Both the position numbers and the translations under genes were made by a program. From contig CM057453.1 in assembly GCA_016271365.2 (NCBI GenBank), positions 1,091,753,001 through 1,091,817,000 of the forward strand: DNA of 64,000 nucleotides, written 5' to 3'. The stretch comes from Neoceratodus forsteri. Taxonomy: Eukaryota; Chordata; Ceratodontiformes; Ceratodontidae. The notes under the pieces were generated by a model. The model was given only the letters and a program-made list of their open reading frames with translations, searched no databases and had not been told where the DNA came from. Shown here piece by piece: positions 22,561 to 31,644 of the stretch (its first letter is position 1; each line of letters opens with the position of its first letter).

Positions 22561-23580
22561 GCTAGAGTTCCAGGCCTAGGTCTTTCCGCCAGAGGTCCTC
22601 AATGTAGTTGAGGCGTCCCGTAAGGTCGACCAGAAAATGCTATGCCTTCAAATGGAAAAGGTTTTCCATTTGGTGTCGAAACAGAGGCTTGGACCCTTCC
22701 TCCTGTTCCTTGGCAAGCATCTTGGACTATTTATGGTCCCTTTCTAGTCAAGGCTTAGGTCGGCGACCCTAAGGGTGCACCTGGCAGCCATCTCTGCTTA
22801 CGAGGGCGGGCAGGAAGCAGTCGATGGCGCAGGAGAGAGGTGGTCTGGCGCTTTTCAAGGCCTTGATCACATTTCCCCCCAGTCTGGGAACCCCCACCTC
22901 CGTGGGATCTACTGCTGGTACTGGCAAAGCTCATGGGCAAGCCATTCGAACCTATGCACAGGTGTGCTCTCTCTCACCTGTCGTGGAAGACCGCCTTCTT
23001 GGTGGCTGTCGCGTCAGCCAGAAGGATGGGAGAGCTCCAGGCGCTCCAGCGAGTCTCCTTACCTGGTCTTCCACAGGGACAAGGTTGTCCCTCGCCCCAC
23101 CGAAATTCCTTCGAAGGTGGTGTGGAGTTTCACCTTAACCAGGTGTTGACTCTGCCGGTGTTCTACCCCAATCACCTCGGAGGCCGAATATAGGCTCCAT
23201 ACTCTGGACCCTAGAAGGCTCGCTTATTATAAGGGCCTGCGGCTGAAGATCGAGGAGAGGTTAACCAGCTGTTTGTCACCTACGCTGAAGCCGCATCTGG
23301 CAGACCTGCAGCCAAGCGGACGATAAGCAGGTGGGTAACCTCCTGCATAGATCTCTGCTATAAGTTGGCGGGCATGGAGCCTCCCAGAGATAAGAGCTCA
23401 TTCTACCCGCCATACTGCTGCAGCAGTGGCTGCTTCAGGGGCGTCCCTATCCAGGAAATCTGCAGGCTGCTACCTGGAAGTCAGCAAACACCTTTATTAC
23501 CCATTACCACATCGACCTTGAGTCACGCCGGGATGCTGGTTTTGGGACCTCGGTTCTCCAGTCTCTCTTTCCCAAGTAAG
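22550..23580 (+). pseudogene. Tyrosine recombinase of copy B
   Basis: DIRS recombinase in several frames. Seen are LRSATLRVHLAAISAY-like sequence (22755-22800), SARRMGELQA with the first catalytic arginine (23013-23042), YLVFHRDKVV (23060-23090), an HxxR box AHSTRHTAAA with both residues kept (23395-23424), and THYHIDLES with the tyrosine (23500-23525). Ends at the QSLFPK block near 23577. All catalytic residues survive, but frameshifts interrupt the frame. Confidence 0.85.
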
Positions 23581-23631
23581 TATTGGGGTGTGTCGTCTTG
23601 CCTCCCTCCTCCCGGAGAACTGCTAGGAGTC

Positions 23632-23733
23632 TGCCAATGAGTGTGGATGAACAACATATCCATGTCCCTAGAAATACAGGTTACTCACCTGTAACAGGAG
23701 TTCTAGAATGGTATGTGTTGTTCATCCACCACC
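23632..23733 (+). repeat. ICR of copy B
   Basis: The first part (23632-23672) is complementary to the left tip at 18154-18197. The second (23673-23733) is complementary to the right tip at 23885-23947. The junction reads CCTAG, AAA, TACAGG: the AAA is the complement of the TTT found at the outer edge of the element, as if the circle junction overlaps by three bases. This is the clearest ICR in the window. Confidence 0.92.
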
Positions 23734-23779
23734 ATTCCTGACTCCCGGCTTCGACGCTGGCCACTGAGCTTCAGCGGGC

Positions 23780-23944
23780 CAGATCTGGCGTCATGGGGCG
23801 GGGCAGTTATACCACCGGGTGGGTGGGAGGAGCAAGCTTGAAGACCTTCCGGCAAGATTTAAAGCGGCAAGGATACCTGCCAATGAGTGTGGATGAACAA
23901 CATATACCATTCCTAGAACTCCTGTTACAGGTGAGTAACCTGTA
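23780..23944 (+). repeat. Right ITR of copy B
   Basis: Inverted copy of 18154-18320 with an extra outer 45 bp. The tip is a perfect 7-bp inverted repeat, TACAGGT and ACCTGTA, with spacer GAGTA (23926-23944). Confidence 0.92.
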
Positions 23945-23947
23945 TTT

Positions 23948-24480
23948 CCCGTCACCTACCCAGGTCTGGATCTGATGCTGTCAGTACCTCGGCCTGACTG
24001 TCATCTATTGGTATTTCTTTGCAACGCCACATCTGGCTCTGCTTTTCAGGATTTGCATCTGATGTGCAACATTAAATAGCTAAGGCCCCTTTTTAACGGG
24101 TCCAAGTTCTTCAGGCCAGGTTCTCAAACTTTACTGGATGATATACAGGCACCAGGCAGACCTCTATGTATGGTTCATGACATGTACCGTACTCCACATA
24201 CTACCTACCTTACTCGATCCTCTTGCTACTCCAAAAGAGGAGGAAAATACAGAGATACCAATACTGGCAGCTATCGAGGTCGTACTCCACCCACATGAGG
24301 CAACACCTCTGCCGCCCGTGGCTCCTGCCCCCACCCTCCCGGCTGGGCAGTCCGACACATAGTGACCCACTAGGGTTTTTCTTTTTCCCACCCATCCTCG
24401 ACCCAGCCTCGGAAGCCGTGGGCAGTTGTTTTTGCCCTCCATTTATAGGCCGGGCACACAGTCACTTCAGACGACCGGGT
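23948..24480 (+). pseudogene. Probable gag relic of copy M, 3' part
   Basis: Continuation of the copy M gag region after copy B, up to the start of pol. An open stretch at 24138-24362 has no clear match to the gag blocks of other copies. Assigned by position only. Confidence 0.4.
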
Positions 24481-25760
24481 ACTCCAGATTATACAGACGG
24501 GTCATACTCTGGAATTTATTTCCATGCCCCCCACTTCTCCTCCCCGATGTATTCATTATGACCATCAGAACATATACCTATCCTTTAAGAGGATTTGAGG
24601 GCTCTACTGGTGTGACACGCAGTTTCTCCAGTACCCCCTCACATGGGATTCCACTCCCACTTCTTTCAAGTACCCAAACGAACTGGAGACCTCAGTCCGA
24701 TACATGACCTCTAAAAACTGAACCTTTCCATCCTGTACAAATGGTTTTGCTTGATAACCTTGACTTCCGTCATGCCAATACTGAAACAGGAAGATTGGCT
24801 TTGTGCCCTAGATATGAAGGGTGCCTTCTTGCATCCATCTTGCTCATCACAAGTTTCTTCTTCTCTACCTGCTAAGTTAACACTTTCAGTTTCAAGCACT
24901 CCGATTTGTTCTCTCCTCAACCCTGAGTGTGTTCACCAAATACCTAGAGGTAGTTGTAACAGCTTTAAGAAGGAAAGGGCACTTTATCTTCCCATATCTA
25001 GATAACTGGCCTATGAAAGCGGAAGAGCTTTGCTTTCTCACCTAGAGGCTACCCTACAAATATTTTCACACTCTAGGAATTAGTTGGCCACAGTCCAACC
25101 TGACCAACTCAGTCTCCACTACATTAGAGCCGTCCTAGATAGTCTCGGGCCAGAACTTACATCGAGCCGTCTGGCTGGCCACTCCCTTGTCTCTGGCATC
25201 ACATATACAGGCTTAAAAAGTAGTCACAACTAGACAACTGCTATGCCTTCTGCGTCACATGCTCATTGCCGTCCCTATGGTAGCACTCGCCAGTCTTCAA
25301 ATAAGACCTCTTCAGTGAATCCTCCAGAATCAGTGGTCTCAGAGAACAAGAAAAATGTTAAGGCCAATTCAGAGTCACTCCCTCTCTGCCATCAACTCTG
25401 ACTTGATAGTCATTCGAAAACCAATTTATGACAAGGAATGCCTTTTCGGTCCCTCCCTCCCATGCAGACGTTCACCACGGATGCTTCCTTGACAAGAGGG
25501 AGCGCACGCCTGGGTCCTTATTGAGTGCAGGGCGAATGGACCACTTCTCTCCCTCTGTCTCACATCAGTCACCTAGAGCTGAGGGCATTCTGCTTAGCCC
25601 TTCCAGCATTCCAACCTCTCTTGCCTCTAGACCATTGCTGATCCAATCAGACAACACTGCAGTGGTGTTCTATCTCAGCAATTAAGGAGATGCTCAAATC
25701 TTCAACCTCTTGACTAAAAATTAAAGAACCCTGTTACATCCCTACCTGAAGGCTCTACAC
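24480..25760 (+). pseudogene. DIRS pol relic of copy M, internally deleted
   Basis: Reverse transcriptase traceable as FHSHFFQVPKRTG (24658-24697), DWLCALDMKGAFLHP (24795-24838) and the catalytic box YLDNW (24995-25009), with Asp to Asn. RNase H starts at about 25466 with FTTDASL, HLELRAFCLAL and QSDNTAVVFYLSN (about 25648-25685). Right after this strand the sequence jumps to recombinase-like AELLRI (25770). So the rest of RNase H and the whole methyltransferase-like tail are missing. Confidence 0.75.
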
Positions 25761-26803
25761 CTACACGCTGAGCTTCTGAGGATACTTTTATAACTAGTCC
25801 ACAAATGTCCTCTCCTTTACCATTATTCTCTTGGCCTCCCATAAATGAGCAACAAGAACAATATACCATTCCAAATGGTAACACTTTTCCATATGGTCTG
25901 TCTCTTGATCTTTGGACCGTTGCTCTTGTCCACTTACAAAGGTTCTGGACTACCTGGCCTCACTATCTGAGTCCAGTTTGTTATTCTTCCATCAGAGTCC
26001 ACTCGGCCTCCATCTCGGCCTTCCATGAACCTCTGGATGACAGGTTACAGTACCAACATCATCTAGCTAAGATGTCTTTGAAAGGCAGGTTACATATTAA
26101 GCTTCCTATTAGAAGACCCACTCCTCCATGGGATCTCAATTTTATGATAGAAAAATGTACCCTTGAGCCTTTTGAGCCAGCAGCCACTTGTGAACTCAGT
26201 TTTCTTTCATGGAAAACCCTATTTCAGATGACTGTCCCTTACGCTCGATGTGTTTCCGAGCTTCATGCCCTCATGTGTAGGGAATCTTACTTCATTTTCC
26301 ACAAAGACAGGTTGGTCCTTCGTACCAACCCTTCCTTCCTTCCTAAAGTAGTCTCCGAACATGCTTTAAATCGGTCCTTAGAGCTTCCAGTCTACTATCC
26401 TGACTACTCCAATCAGGGTGAACATCTACTACATACTTTAGATGTCCGTCACTACTATACTAATTTGACTCAATAGATTAGAAAGTCGTCTCAACTGTTT
26501 GTCACTTTTGCCCCGGGTCACGAAGGCCTCCCGGTTACTAAGCGTACTCTTTCATCCTGGTTGACTAATTGTATTACATTTTGTTACACAAAATCCAAAA
26601 AACCTTTACTTGGACCTGTCCAAGCACCTTCCACTAGCGCTATGGCCATTACTGCGGCTTGCTTTACAGAGGCCTCCATTTCAGATATCTGCAATGCGCC
26701 TACCTGGTCCACAATTCATACATTCACAAGGCGCTACAATCTGGATATTGCCTCACGACGTAGGGTAGCCTTTGGCCGTGCAGTCCTTCAAGATCTCTTA
26801 TAA
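25760..26803 (+). pseudogene. Tyrosine recombinase of copy M
   Basis: Long open stretches, 25805-26476 and 26561-26803, separated by one stop and a small shift. The N-terminal core-binding part is at 25850-26130. The first catalytic arginine position reads ARCVSEL (26243-26263), with Cys where XerD-type enzymes have Arg. The HxxR box reads PSTS (26627-26638), so both residues are lost. The tyrosine is kept in RRYNLDIA (26737-26760). Ends QDLL then TAA at 26801-26803. Inactive by sequence. Confidence 0.82.
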
Positions 26804-26844
26804 CTGTCCCCCCACATGGGCTTTACTGCTTAAGGAATCATACC

Positions 26845-26950
26845 AAAAGTATTACCTACTGCAAGAGACCACTCTGTGGAAGATAGTACAGTTGCATAAA
26901 AACTTGCCGTAGCAGTAGATCTTTGAGGGGTGTCTCTTGCAGTAGGTCAG
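26845..26950 (+). repeat. ICR of copy M
   Basis: The first half (26849-26887, ending GTGGAAGAT) is complementary to the left tip at 16254-16300. The second half (26888-26950, with AGTACAGTTGC and GTCTCTTGCAGTAGGTC) is complementary to the right tip at 27205-27272. This links ends that lie 11 kb apart and defines copy M. Confidence 0.88.
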
Positions 26951-27039
26951 TTCCCACCCTCCATCCCCCTCCTTCTCTAAGAGAGCACAATCGCGTCCAG
27001 TGACTACGGTTGGGACTCCTTTGGTACTTCGGCTTCCCC

Positions 27040-27272
27040 TCAGTCCTCGCTTTGCGAGCTGAATCTGGTGGGGGAACTGAGGATACCACTGACCGCCCAC
27101 ACTTGTATAGGAAACAGGAAGCTGATGTCATATATGGGTGGTCCCTGGAAAAGACTGCTAGAAGAGCTGCCGTGCACCACACTGACCTCAGCTGGAAAAC
27201 CAAAGGTATTGCCTACTGCAAGAGACACTCCTCAAAGATCTACTGTTGTAATAAGTTTTTACGTAACTGTAC
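27040..27272 (+). repeat. Right ITR of copy M
   Basis: Terminal repeat with TTGCCTACTGCAAGAGACAC (27208 on), inverted relative to 16254-16300. It ends GTAACTGTAC, then TTT (27273-27275), with E1 sequence resuming at 27276. Confidence 0.82.
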
Positions 27273-27275
27273 TTT

Positions 27276-27523
27276 CTGGGAGTGATATATATGGTTCACA
27301 TCCACATCACCCACACAACCTTCCCTGGGAAGTGGCAGACAGATTTCTGCTTCCATTCTGTAAGATCTGATGTCATGGGGTGGAACTGAGGGATATACCA
27401 CCCAGGTGGTGTGAGGAGCTTACCTTAGACAGTCTGGAAACCCAGCTCGTAAAGGGAGACTGCCAACGTGTGGGTGTGAACCATATACCACTCCAAAAAG
27501 TTTGGTTGCAGTTGAATGATCTA
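27276..27523 (+). repeat. ICR second half and right ITR of copy E1
   Basis: Resumes with CTGGGAGTGATATATATGGTTC, the remainder of the E1 ICR. It is followed by the right ITR, with TGATGTCATGGGGTGGAACTG (27370 on) and CCACCCAGGTGGTGTGAGG. It ends near 27523 ahead of a TTT at 27524-27526. Confidence 0.78.
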
Positions 27524-27559
27524 GTTTTCTTTGCCTACCACCCTAAGTCTGGGACACTG

Positions 27560-28690
27560 CAGGGGGTTGCCTTCTAAAGACACTGAATCTGGGCCTTCTG
27601 TACACCTCCCCTGTCTTCCCCTTGGCTCACAATGTCACAATCAAGGTCTACAAAGACCAGGTTTGGCTAGAGTTCCCAGCTTTGGGCCTTTCAAAAGACA
27701 TCCTCCGGGTCTTGGAAGCATCCTATAAGGAGGCAACTTCGTAAAGTGGAAGAGATTCTCTATTTGGTGCCAGGGTAAGGAGCTTGATTCCCTTACTTAT
27801 CTAATGGCGAGTGTCCTCGACTACTTCTGATCTTATGTCTTAGTCGGGACTGTGAGCAACAACCCTTATGGTGCACCCGCCAGCCATCTTTGCATACTGG
27901 GCATGGGCTGGTATGCAGATGATGGCACAAGAGAAGGTGTCCAGGTGCTTTTTCAAAGTCTGGATCACTTGTCTCCTCTGGTGCATGAACCTTTGCCTCT
28001 GTGGGACTTATTGTTGGTACTGGCAGTGCTAATCAGCAAGCCATCTGAACCTGTGTACAAATGTGAGATGTCACATTTGTTGTGGATGACCACTTTCTGG
28101 TGGCCATCATGTCAGCCAGAAAGGATCAGTGAGCTCCAGGTGCTCTTGGTGGAGTCTACTTATCTGATCTTCCACAAAGACAAGATTGTCCTTCATCCCC
28201 TCCCGAAGTTCCTCCTGAAAACTGTATCAGAGTTTCACCTTTACCGTGTGATTAACCTCCCTGTATATTTCACTAGTCTGACCTCTGAGACCGATCACAT
28301 TGTACCTGCAGAGGGTGCTGTTTTATTACAAGGCGCGCACGGCTGGAGTTTGGGGAGAGGTTTGTCAGATGTTTCTCATGCTGAAGCTGCGCCTGGCACA
28401 GGCGACAAAGCAGACAGTTGTCAGGTGGATAATGGCCTGAATTGATTTCTGCTATAGGTTGGCTGGTAGAGAGTTGCCCAAGGGTCTTGGGGCTCATTCT
28501 ACCAGACATACCGCTGCCTCATTGGCCGCTTTCAGGGATATCCCCTTTGCGAAGGTATACATGGCTGTAACATGGACAAACGCGCACACCTTCATATCCC
28601 ATTGTAGCATCAATGTAATGACTTGTCAGGATGCTACTAAGGGCAGAGCCAGAGGATATAGCACCTTGTTGGTGGTAGGAGCTTAGTAGC
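27560..28690 (+). pseudogene. Pol tail and tyrosine recombinase relic of copy H
   Basis: 27560-27660 matches the end of the methyltransferase-like tail. The recombinase follows, with WLEFPALGLSKDI (27668-27706), a KWKRFSIW-like stretch (27737-27765), KPSEPVYKCEMSHLLWMTTF (28036-28095) and LIFHKDKIVL (28167-28195). The HxxR box AHSTRHTAAS (28492-28521) keeps both residues. The tyrosine block reads SHCSIN, so the nucleophile is Cys. Frameshifts throughout. Confidence 0.78.
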
Positions 28691-28699
28691 TTGAAGACA

Positions 28700-28796
28700 T
28701 TCTGATGAGACTCTGCTGTCTCCAGAAAGACTGCCATTGCATGGATGTGAACTGCATACCACTCTTAGAATTAGGGTTACAGGTGAGTAACCTACA
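28700..28796 (+). repeat. Right ITR of copy H
   Basis: Partial right terminal repeat, with TGCATGGATGTGAACTGCATACC and the tip at 28778-28796. The tip contains CAGGTGAGTAACC, identical to that of copy B. Confidence 0.78.
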
Positions 28797-28799
28797 TTT

Positions 28800-29826
28800 C
28801 TAGTCAGCGAACCCAAGTCATATCTCATCCATTGCCAATGATTGCAGTTTATAGGTGCAGTCGTGGATGCCACACAGGCCATTGTGTTTCTCCCAGAGGA
28901 CCAGGTCTCTGTTCTGATTGCTTAGGCAACATCAACTGCCTTCAGCGATTGGGTCACTGCCTTGTCTATGGTCAGATTGCTGGGCTTCATGGCTACTGCC
29001 AATGTAAATGCCCTACTGTCCCACCTTTAAATTAGGATGCTCCATCAGATGCTGTGCCCAGTGGGCTCAGTCTTTTCAATCCCTAGAGCACCTGGTACTA
29101 GTCATGTCACCACTCTGGAGGAATCTTTGCTAGTGCCATGACTGCTTTCATCTGCTGTGAAGGGTACATTCCTCCACCCATCCCACAAGGCGATCTTTTA
29201 CGGCAGACTCTTCGGGGATCGGGTGGGGGCTCATGCCACATAAACATTTTGAAGATAATGGCTGTTCCTCTTGGCCGACCTGACTTAACTCCCCACATTC
29301 AGGGCAGTCCCCTAAGGGTACAAATAGACAATACATGTGCCATGCACTGCCTCAATAAACAGGAACCTTACTTCCATCTCCTGTACAAAGAAATGATGAG
29401 AGTTTAGGAGTGGGCTGTGACACAAAAGATGCATCTTTTGCCACTATTCTGTCCGGGTTTCAGAATGTCCTTGCAAATGCTCTCTGTTGGTTGGTCACTT
29501 AGTCCCAAGAGTGGGTGCTTTTGGATTGATGTAGTTACTAAGCTGTTCAGTTGATGGCATTGACCTGAGCGGGACATTTTTGTATCCCAGCACACTACAG
29601 AACTCCCCAGGGACTGGAGTAGTTTGGCAAGATATGCAGTCAGTCTTCTGGAAGGGGAGGTTCTTTACACATTCCCTCCAGTCCCTGACATACTGAGGAT
29701 ATTGGTGAAGGTCAGGGTGGAACCTGCCACTGTGATTCACGTGGCCCCTTTCTAGCCTAGACAGATTTGGTTTCCAATGCTCTTGCAAATTGCAGACAAT
29801 GCCTTTTCAAGTGGTGGTGGTGTTTT
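28800..29826 (+). pseudogene. DIRS pol relic of copy I
   Basis: Contains LQFIGAVVDATQ (about 28848-28883), LLGFMATANVNA (28978-29013), an RNase H remnant with HINILKIMAVPLG (29228-29266) and the strand VQIDNTCAMHCLNKQ (29319-29363). The methyltransferase-like tail at 29560-29750 has DLSGTFLYPST and LYTFPPVPDILRILVKV in shifted frames. Non-functional. Confidence 0.7.
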
Positions 29827-29829
29827 TTT

Positions 29830-30078
29830 TTTTTGTTTTTTGTTTTGGTTATTATTTATATTTACAGTTTATTTACCTGGACAGCCCAGCTAAGACACAC
29901 CATCTTGTTTCCAGTGGGGTCCTGCTTCTGCCTGTTTTAGCTGCTGGGTGGATTTGGAGCAGTTGAAGGTTGTGACTTGCCCAAGGTTACAGTCAGTATT
30001 TGGTTCTAGCGGGGTTTGAACCTTTGATTTCCTGGGTCCCAAACCAGTGCTCTAACCACTAGACCACTCTACCTCCAA
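29830..30078 (-). mobile_element. tRNA-headed MIR-like SINE in copy I
   Basis: Read on the minus strand it begins GGAGGTAGAGTGGTCTAGTG, with an A box TGGTCTAGTGGTTAGAGC and a B box GGTTCAAACCC. It continues with the core CCTTGGGCAAGTCACAACC and ends in an A-rich tail (T run 29822-29834). The tRNA-like head is better preserved than in the SINE at 12079. Confidence 0.85.
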
Positions 30079-30084
30079 TGTTAG

Positions 30085-30230
30085 CTTCTTGCATTATGTT
30101 CTGATACCAGAGGCATGATGAAATGCTTCCTGGTCCTGTCTGTGACTGCCACTCATGATATGGCCACTTCTGTGGCATTTTTTCACTCCGTAACAGTGAA
30201 TGATTTTTTACAGCACCATCTGGATTTGGA
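30085..30230 (+). pseudogene. Recombinase remnant of copy I
   Basis: Aligns at nucleotide level with 9429-9540 of copy X: both contain GTT(A/G)GC, then TTGYATTRTGTTCTG, then a GCYACTTCTRTGGC stretch. It corresponds to the block around the HxxR box, but arginine and histidine cannot be placed. The upstream half of the recombinase is missing. Confidence 0.5.
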
Positions 30231-30389
30231 TCCATACTTTCCCATCCCGGTTTGGATCTGGTATCTTGTAGATGGAACTGGGTTTGGCCTTAGTGCCTTC
30301 GAAGGCCTGCTGTAGTTGTATATCCTCTCTGCCTGGCCTTCCTCCCACTATATGGTGCTGACCTGTTTAGGAATTGTTCAGTATTTGAG

Positions 30390-30840
30390 GCTCTATGGAG
30401 AAAGATGTCTTCAAAAGATAGTTTGGTTATTGACTAGTAACAGAAGGTCTTTGAGAGACTCTTACCCCATAGAGCCAGAACTTTCCCTCTTACACATCCT
30501 TTTCTGTATTTTCAGGTGGAACACTCCAGAAGGGCTGCCAGTTGCTGCAGGTTTGGTCTTCTCATATTTATCCCTCAGTAGGATCTTTTGTTCCCTCCTC
30601 TCCAGTCGGCCCAGTGGGGGTTTTGGAGTTGTACAACTTTGAGATCCTCTCTGGCGGGAAACTGAGGTGTGGAGACACCCGTGTTTTATATAAGCGCTGC
30701 CAATGTGCATGGAGGCACATCAACGGTTGCGGCCCCAGCTAGGCAAAAGGGTCCAAATGGGCTTGATGCAGACTACAGTACTTACAGTTCAATATTTGTA
30801 ACTGAGATTTTCTTACAGGTATACTGTTAAGTAACTAAAG
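30390..30840 (+). repeat. ICR remnant and right ITR of copy I
   Basis: 30399-30470 contains CTAGTAACAGAAGGTCTTTG, like the ICR of copy M. 30598-30690 has CCAGTCGGCCCAGTGGGGG and CGGGAAACTGAGG, matching 9932-9990 of copy X. The end at about 30800-30840 is a decayed right tip. Confidence 0.6.
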
Positions 30841-30843
30841 TTT

Positions 30844-31640
30844 ATGTATGGAGCATTCCCTAACATTCAGCACTGTCTCTGTAGTCGTACCTTTATTAAT
30901 TGGGGGATTTATTTGAACAACTTTATTGGGTGCAGCTGGAAAATTACCAATGGGAGGAATTTGTGCATGCACCTTCCATGTCTGTAGAATAACAGCCGTT
31001 CTTAGAGGGATGCATAGTTTAATGCTGTGAATATTCTCTTTTGTGTTCTGTTTCTTTTTCATTTTCTTTCCTTGTCTGTTTTGTCTTTTACTGTTTTTAG
31101 CAGTGTCTTCCCCCTATTTTTTTATTTTCCAGTGTTTGGCTTCCACTTGTATCATTATAGGCTAAAGAGCACTGCTTCTCCCATTGGCTCTGGGGACACG
31201 TTTTTGGAGTTGTGGCTTGCAACACTGGTTTCTGTCCTAGTTAGGTGAGCACTGCTTTGATGGAAGGCAGTGTCCTTGAAAGCAGCTGCTTACCTAAATT
31301 GGACCAACAGCAATGGGACCATTATTCCATGGTGGAAGTACCATTTTAATTTTAATGGGATTAAGCTACCATGGCACACCGCAGTGGAAGCTACGAGTAT
31401 ACCTTTACAAATTCACCACAGTCTAACTGTGAAGTATGTGACTTCAGGTGCTTGAAGACCAAAGAGGTTTGGTTATAGATGAGTAGTGTAATAATGCTAT
31501 TGATGTTTAAACAAATGCAGTATGTCTCGTATTAAAAGGAACATCAACATTGCTGTAACTTTTTTAAAATAATTGGAAGTTTTGTCATATGCGTAGCCTC
31601 CTTTCTCTCCCCTGCTGTACTTTTCCTTTTGTTGGCATAG
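30844..31640. other. No recognised gene or repeat
   Basis: AT-rich stretch between copy I and the CR1-like LINE. Only short open frames in all six frames, with no recognisable domain. It should be the right flank of the site where copy I inserted. Confidence 0.5.
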
Positions 31641-31644
31641 GAAC

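Larger units (their letters stand above)
18154..23944 (+). mobile_element. DIRS copy B, nested in copy M
   Basis: Full-length DIRS element of 5.8 kb, same family as A and D. It has a left ITR at 18154, gag, pol, YR, ICR (23632-23733) and a right ITR ending TACAGGTGAGTAACCTGTA at 23926-23944, followed by TTT. It splits the gag region of copy M and is the innermost element of the left-hand stack. Its ITRs match closely, so it is probably among the youngest here. Confidence 0.92.
16254..27272 (+). mobile_element. DIRS copy M (split by copy B), nested in E1
   Basis: DIRS element of a third family. The left tip is at 16254 (CTTCCACGGAGTGGTCTCTTG) and the right tip at 27272, followed by TTT (27273-27275). 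The pairing is proved by its ICR at 26845-26950: one half is complementary to 16254-16300, the other to 27205-27272. Without copy B it is about 5.2 kb. It has gag with a tandem repeat, pol with a large internal deletion, and a recombinase. It sits exactly within the ICR of E1. Confidence 0.85.
10189..27523 (+). mobile_element. DIRS copy E1 (split by copy M)
   Basis: Old DIRS element of the A/B/D superfamily. It has a left ITR (10189-10400), gag (10503-12975), pol (about 12990-14640), YR (about 14640-16100) and an ICR cut at 16253/27276, and resumes with the rest of the ICR and a right ITR ending near 27523. Left and right ITRs are clear inverted copies, for example CACCTGGGTGGTATATCC in reverse on the right and GCTTGGGTGGCATATCC on the left. 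Joining 16253 to 27276 restores an ICR like that of copies A and B. More decayed than A, B, D or K. Confidence 0.8.
27527..28796 (+). mobile_element. DIRS copy H, 3' part
   Basis: 3' third of a DIRS element of the A/B/D superfamily, starting in the methyltransferase-like tail directly after E1. Its right tip at 28778-28796 is TACAGGT, GAGTA, ACCTACA, then TTT (28797-28799). No ICR is visible between the recombinase and the ITR, so that region is deleted. The simplest reading is that H is the host into which X and E1 inserted, with its 5' part left of the window. Confidence 0.72.
28800..30840 (+). mobile_element. DIRS copy I, 3' part
   Basis: 3' part of an X/G-family DIRS element. It resumes at 28800 inside the reverse transcriptase: GTCAGCGAACCCAAGTC aligns with copy G near 62058, just after its catalytic box. 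RNase H and methyltransferase-like parts follow, then a SINE, a short recombinase remnant, an ICR-like region (30390-30470) and a right ITR ending near 30840 before TTT (30841-30843). I infer that H inserted into I; I's 5' part is left of the window. Confidence 0.7.

Noticed and set aside
29990..30078. A functional tRNA gene on the minus strand
   Set aside because: A and B boxes are good, but a MIR-like core and A-rich tail follow, so it is the head of a SINE.
30835..31062. A minus-strand 75-residue reading as a conserved gene
   Set aside because: It is short, has no recognised domain, and lies across the edge of copy I.
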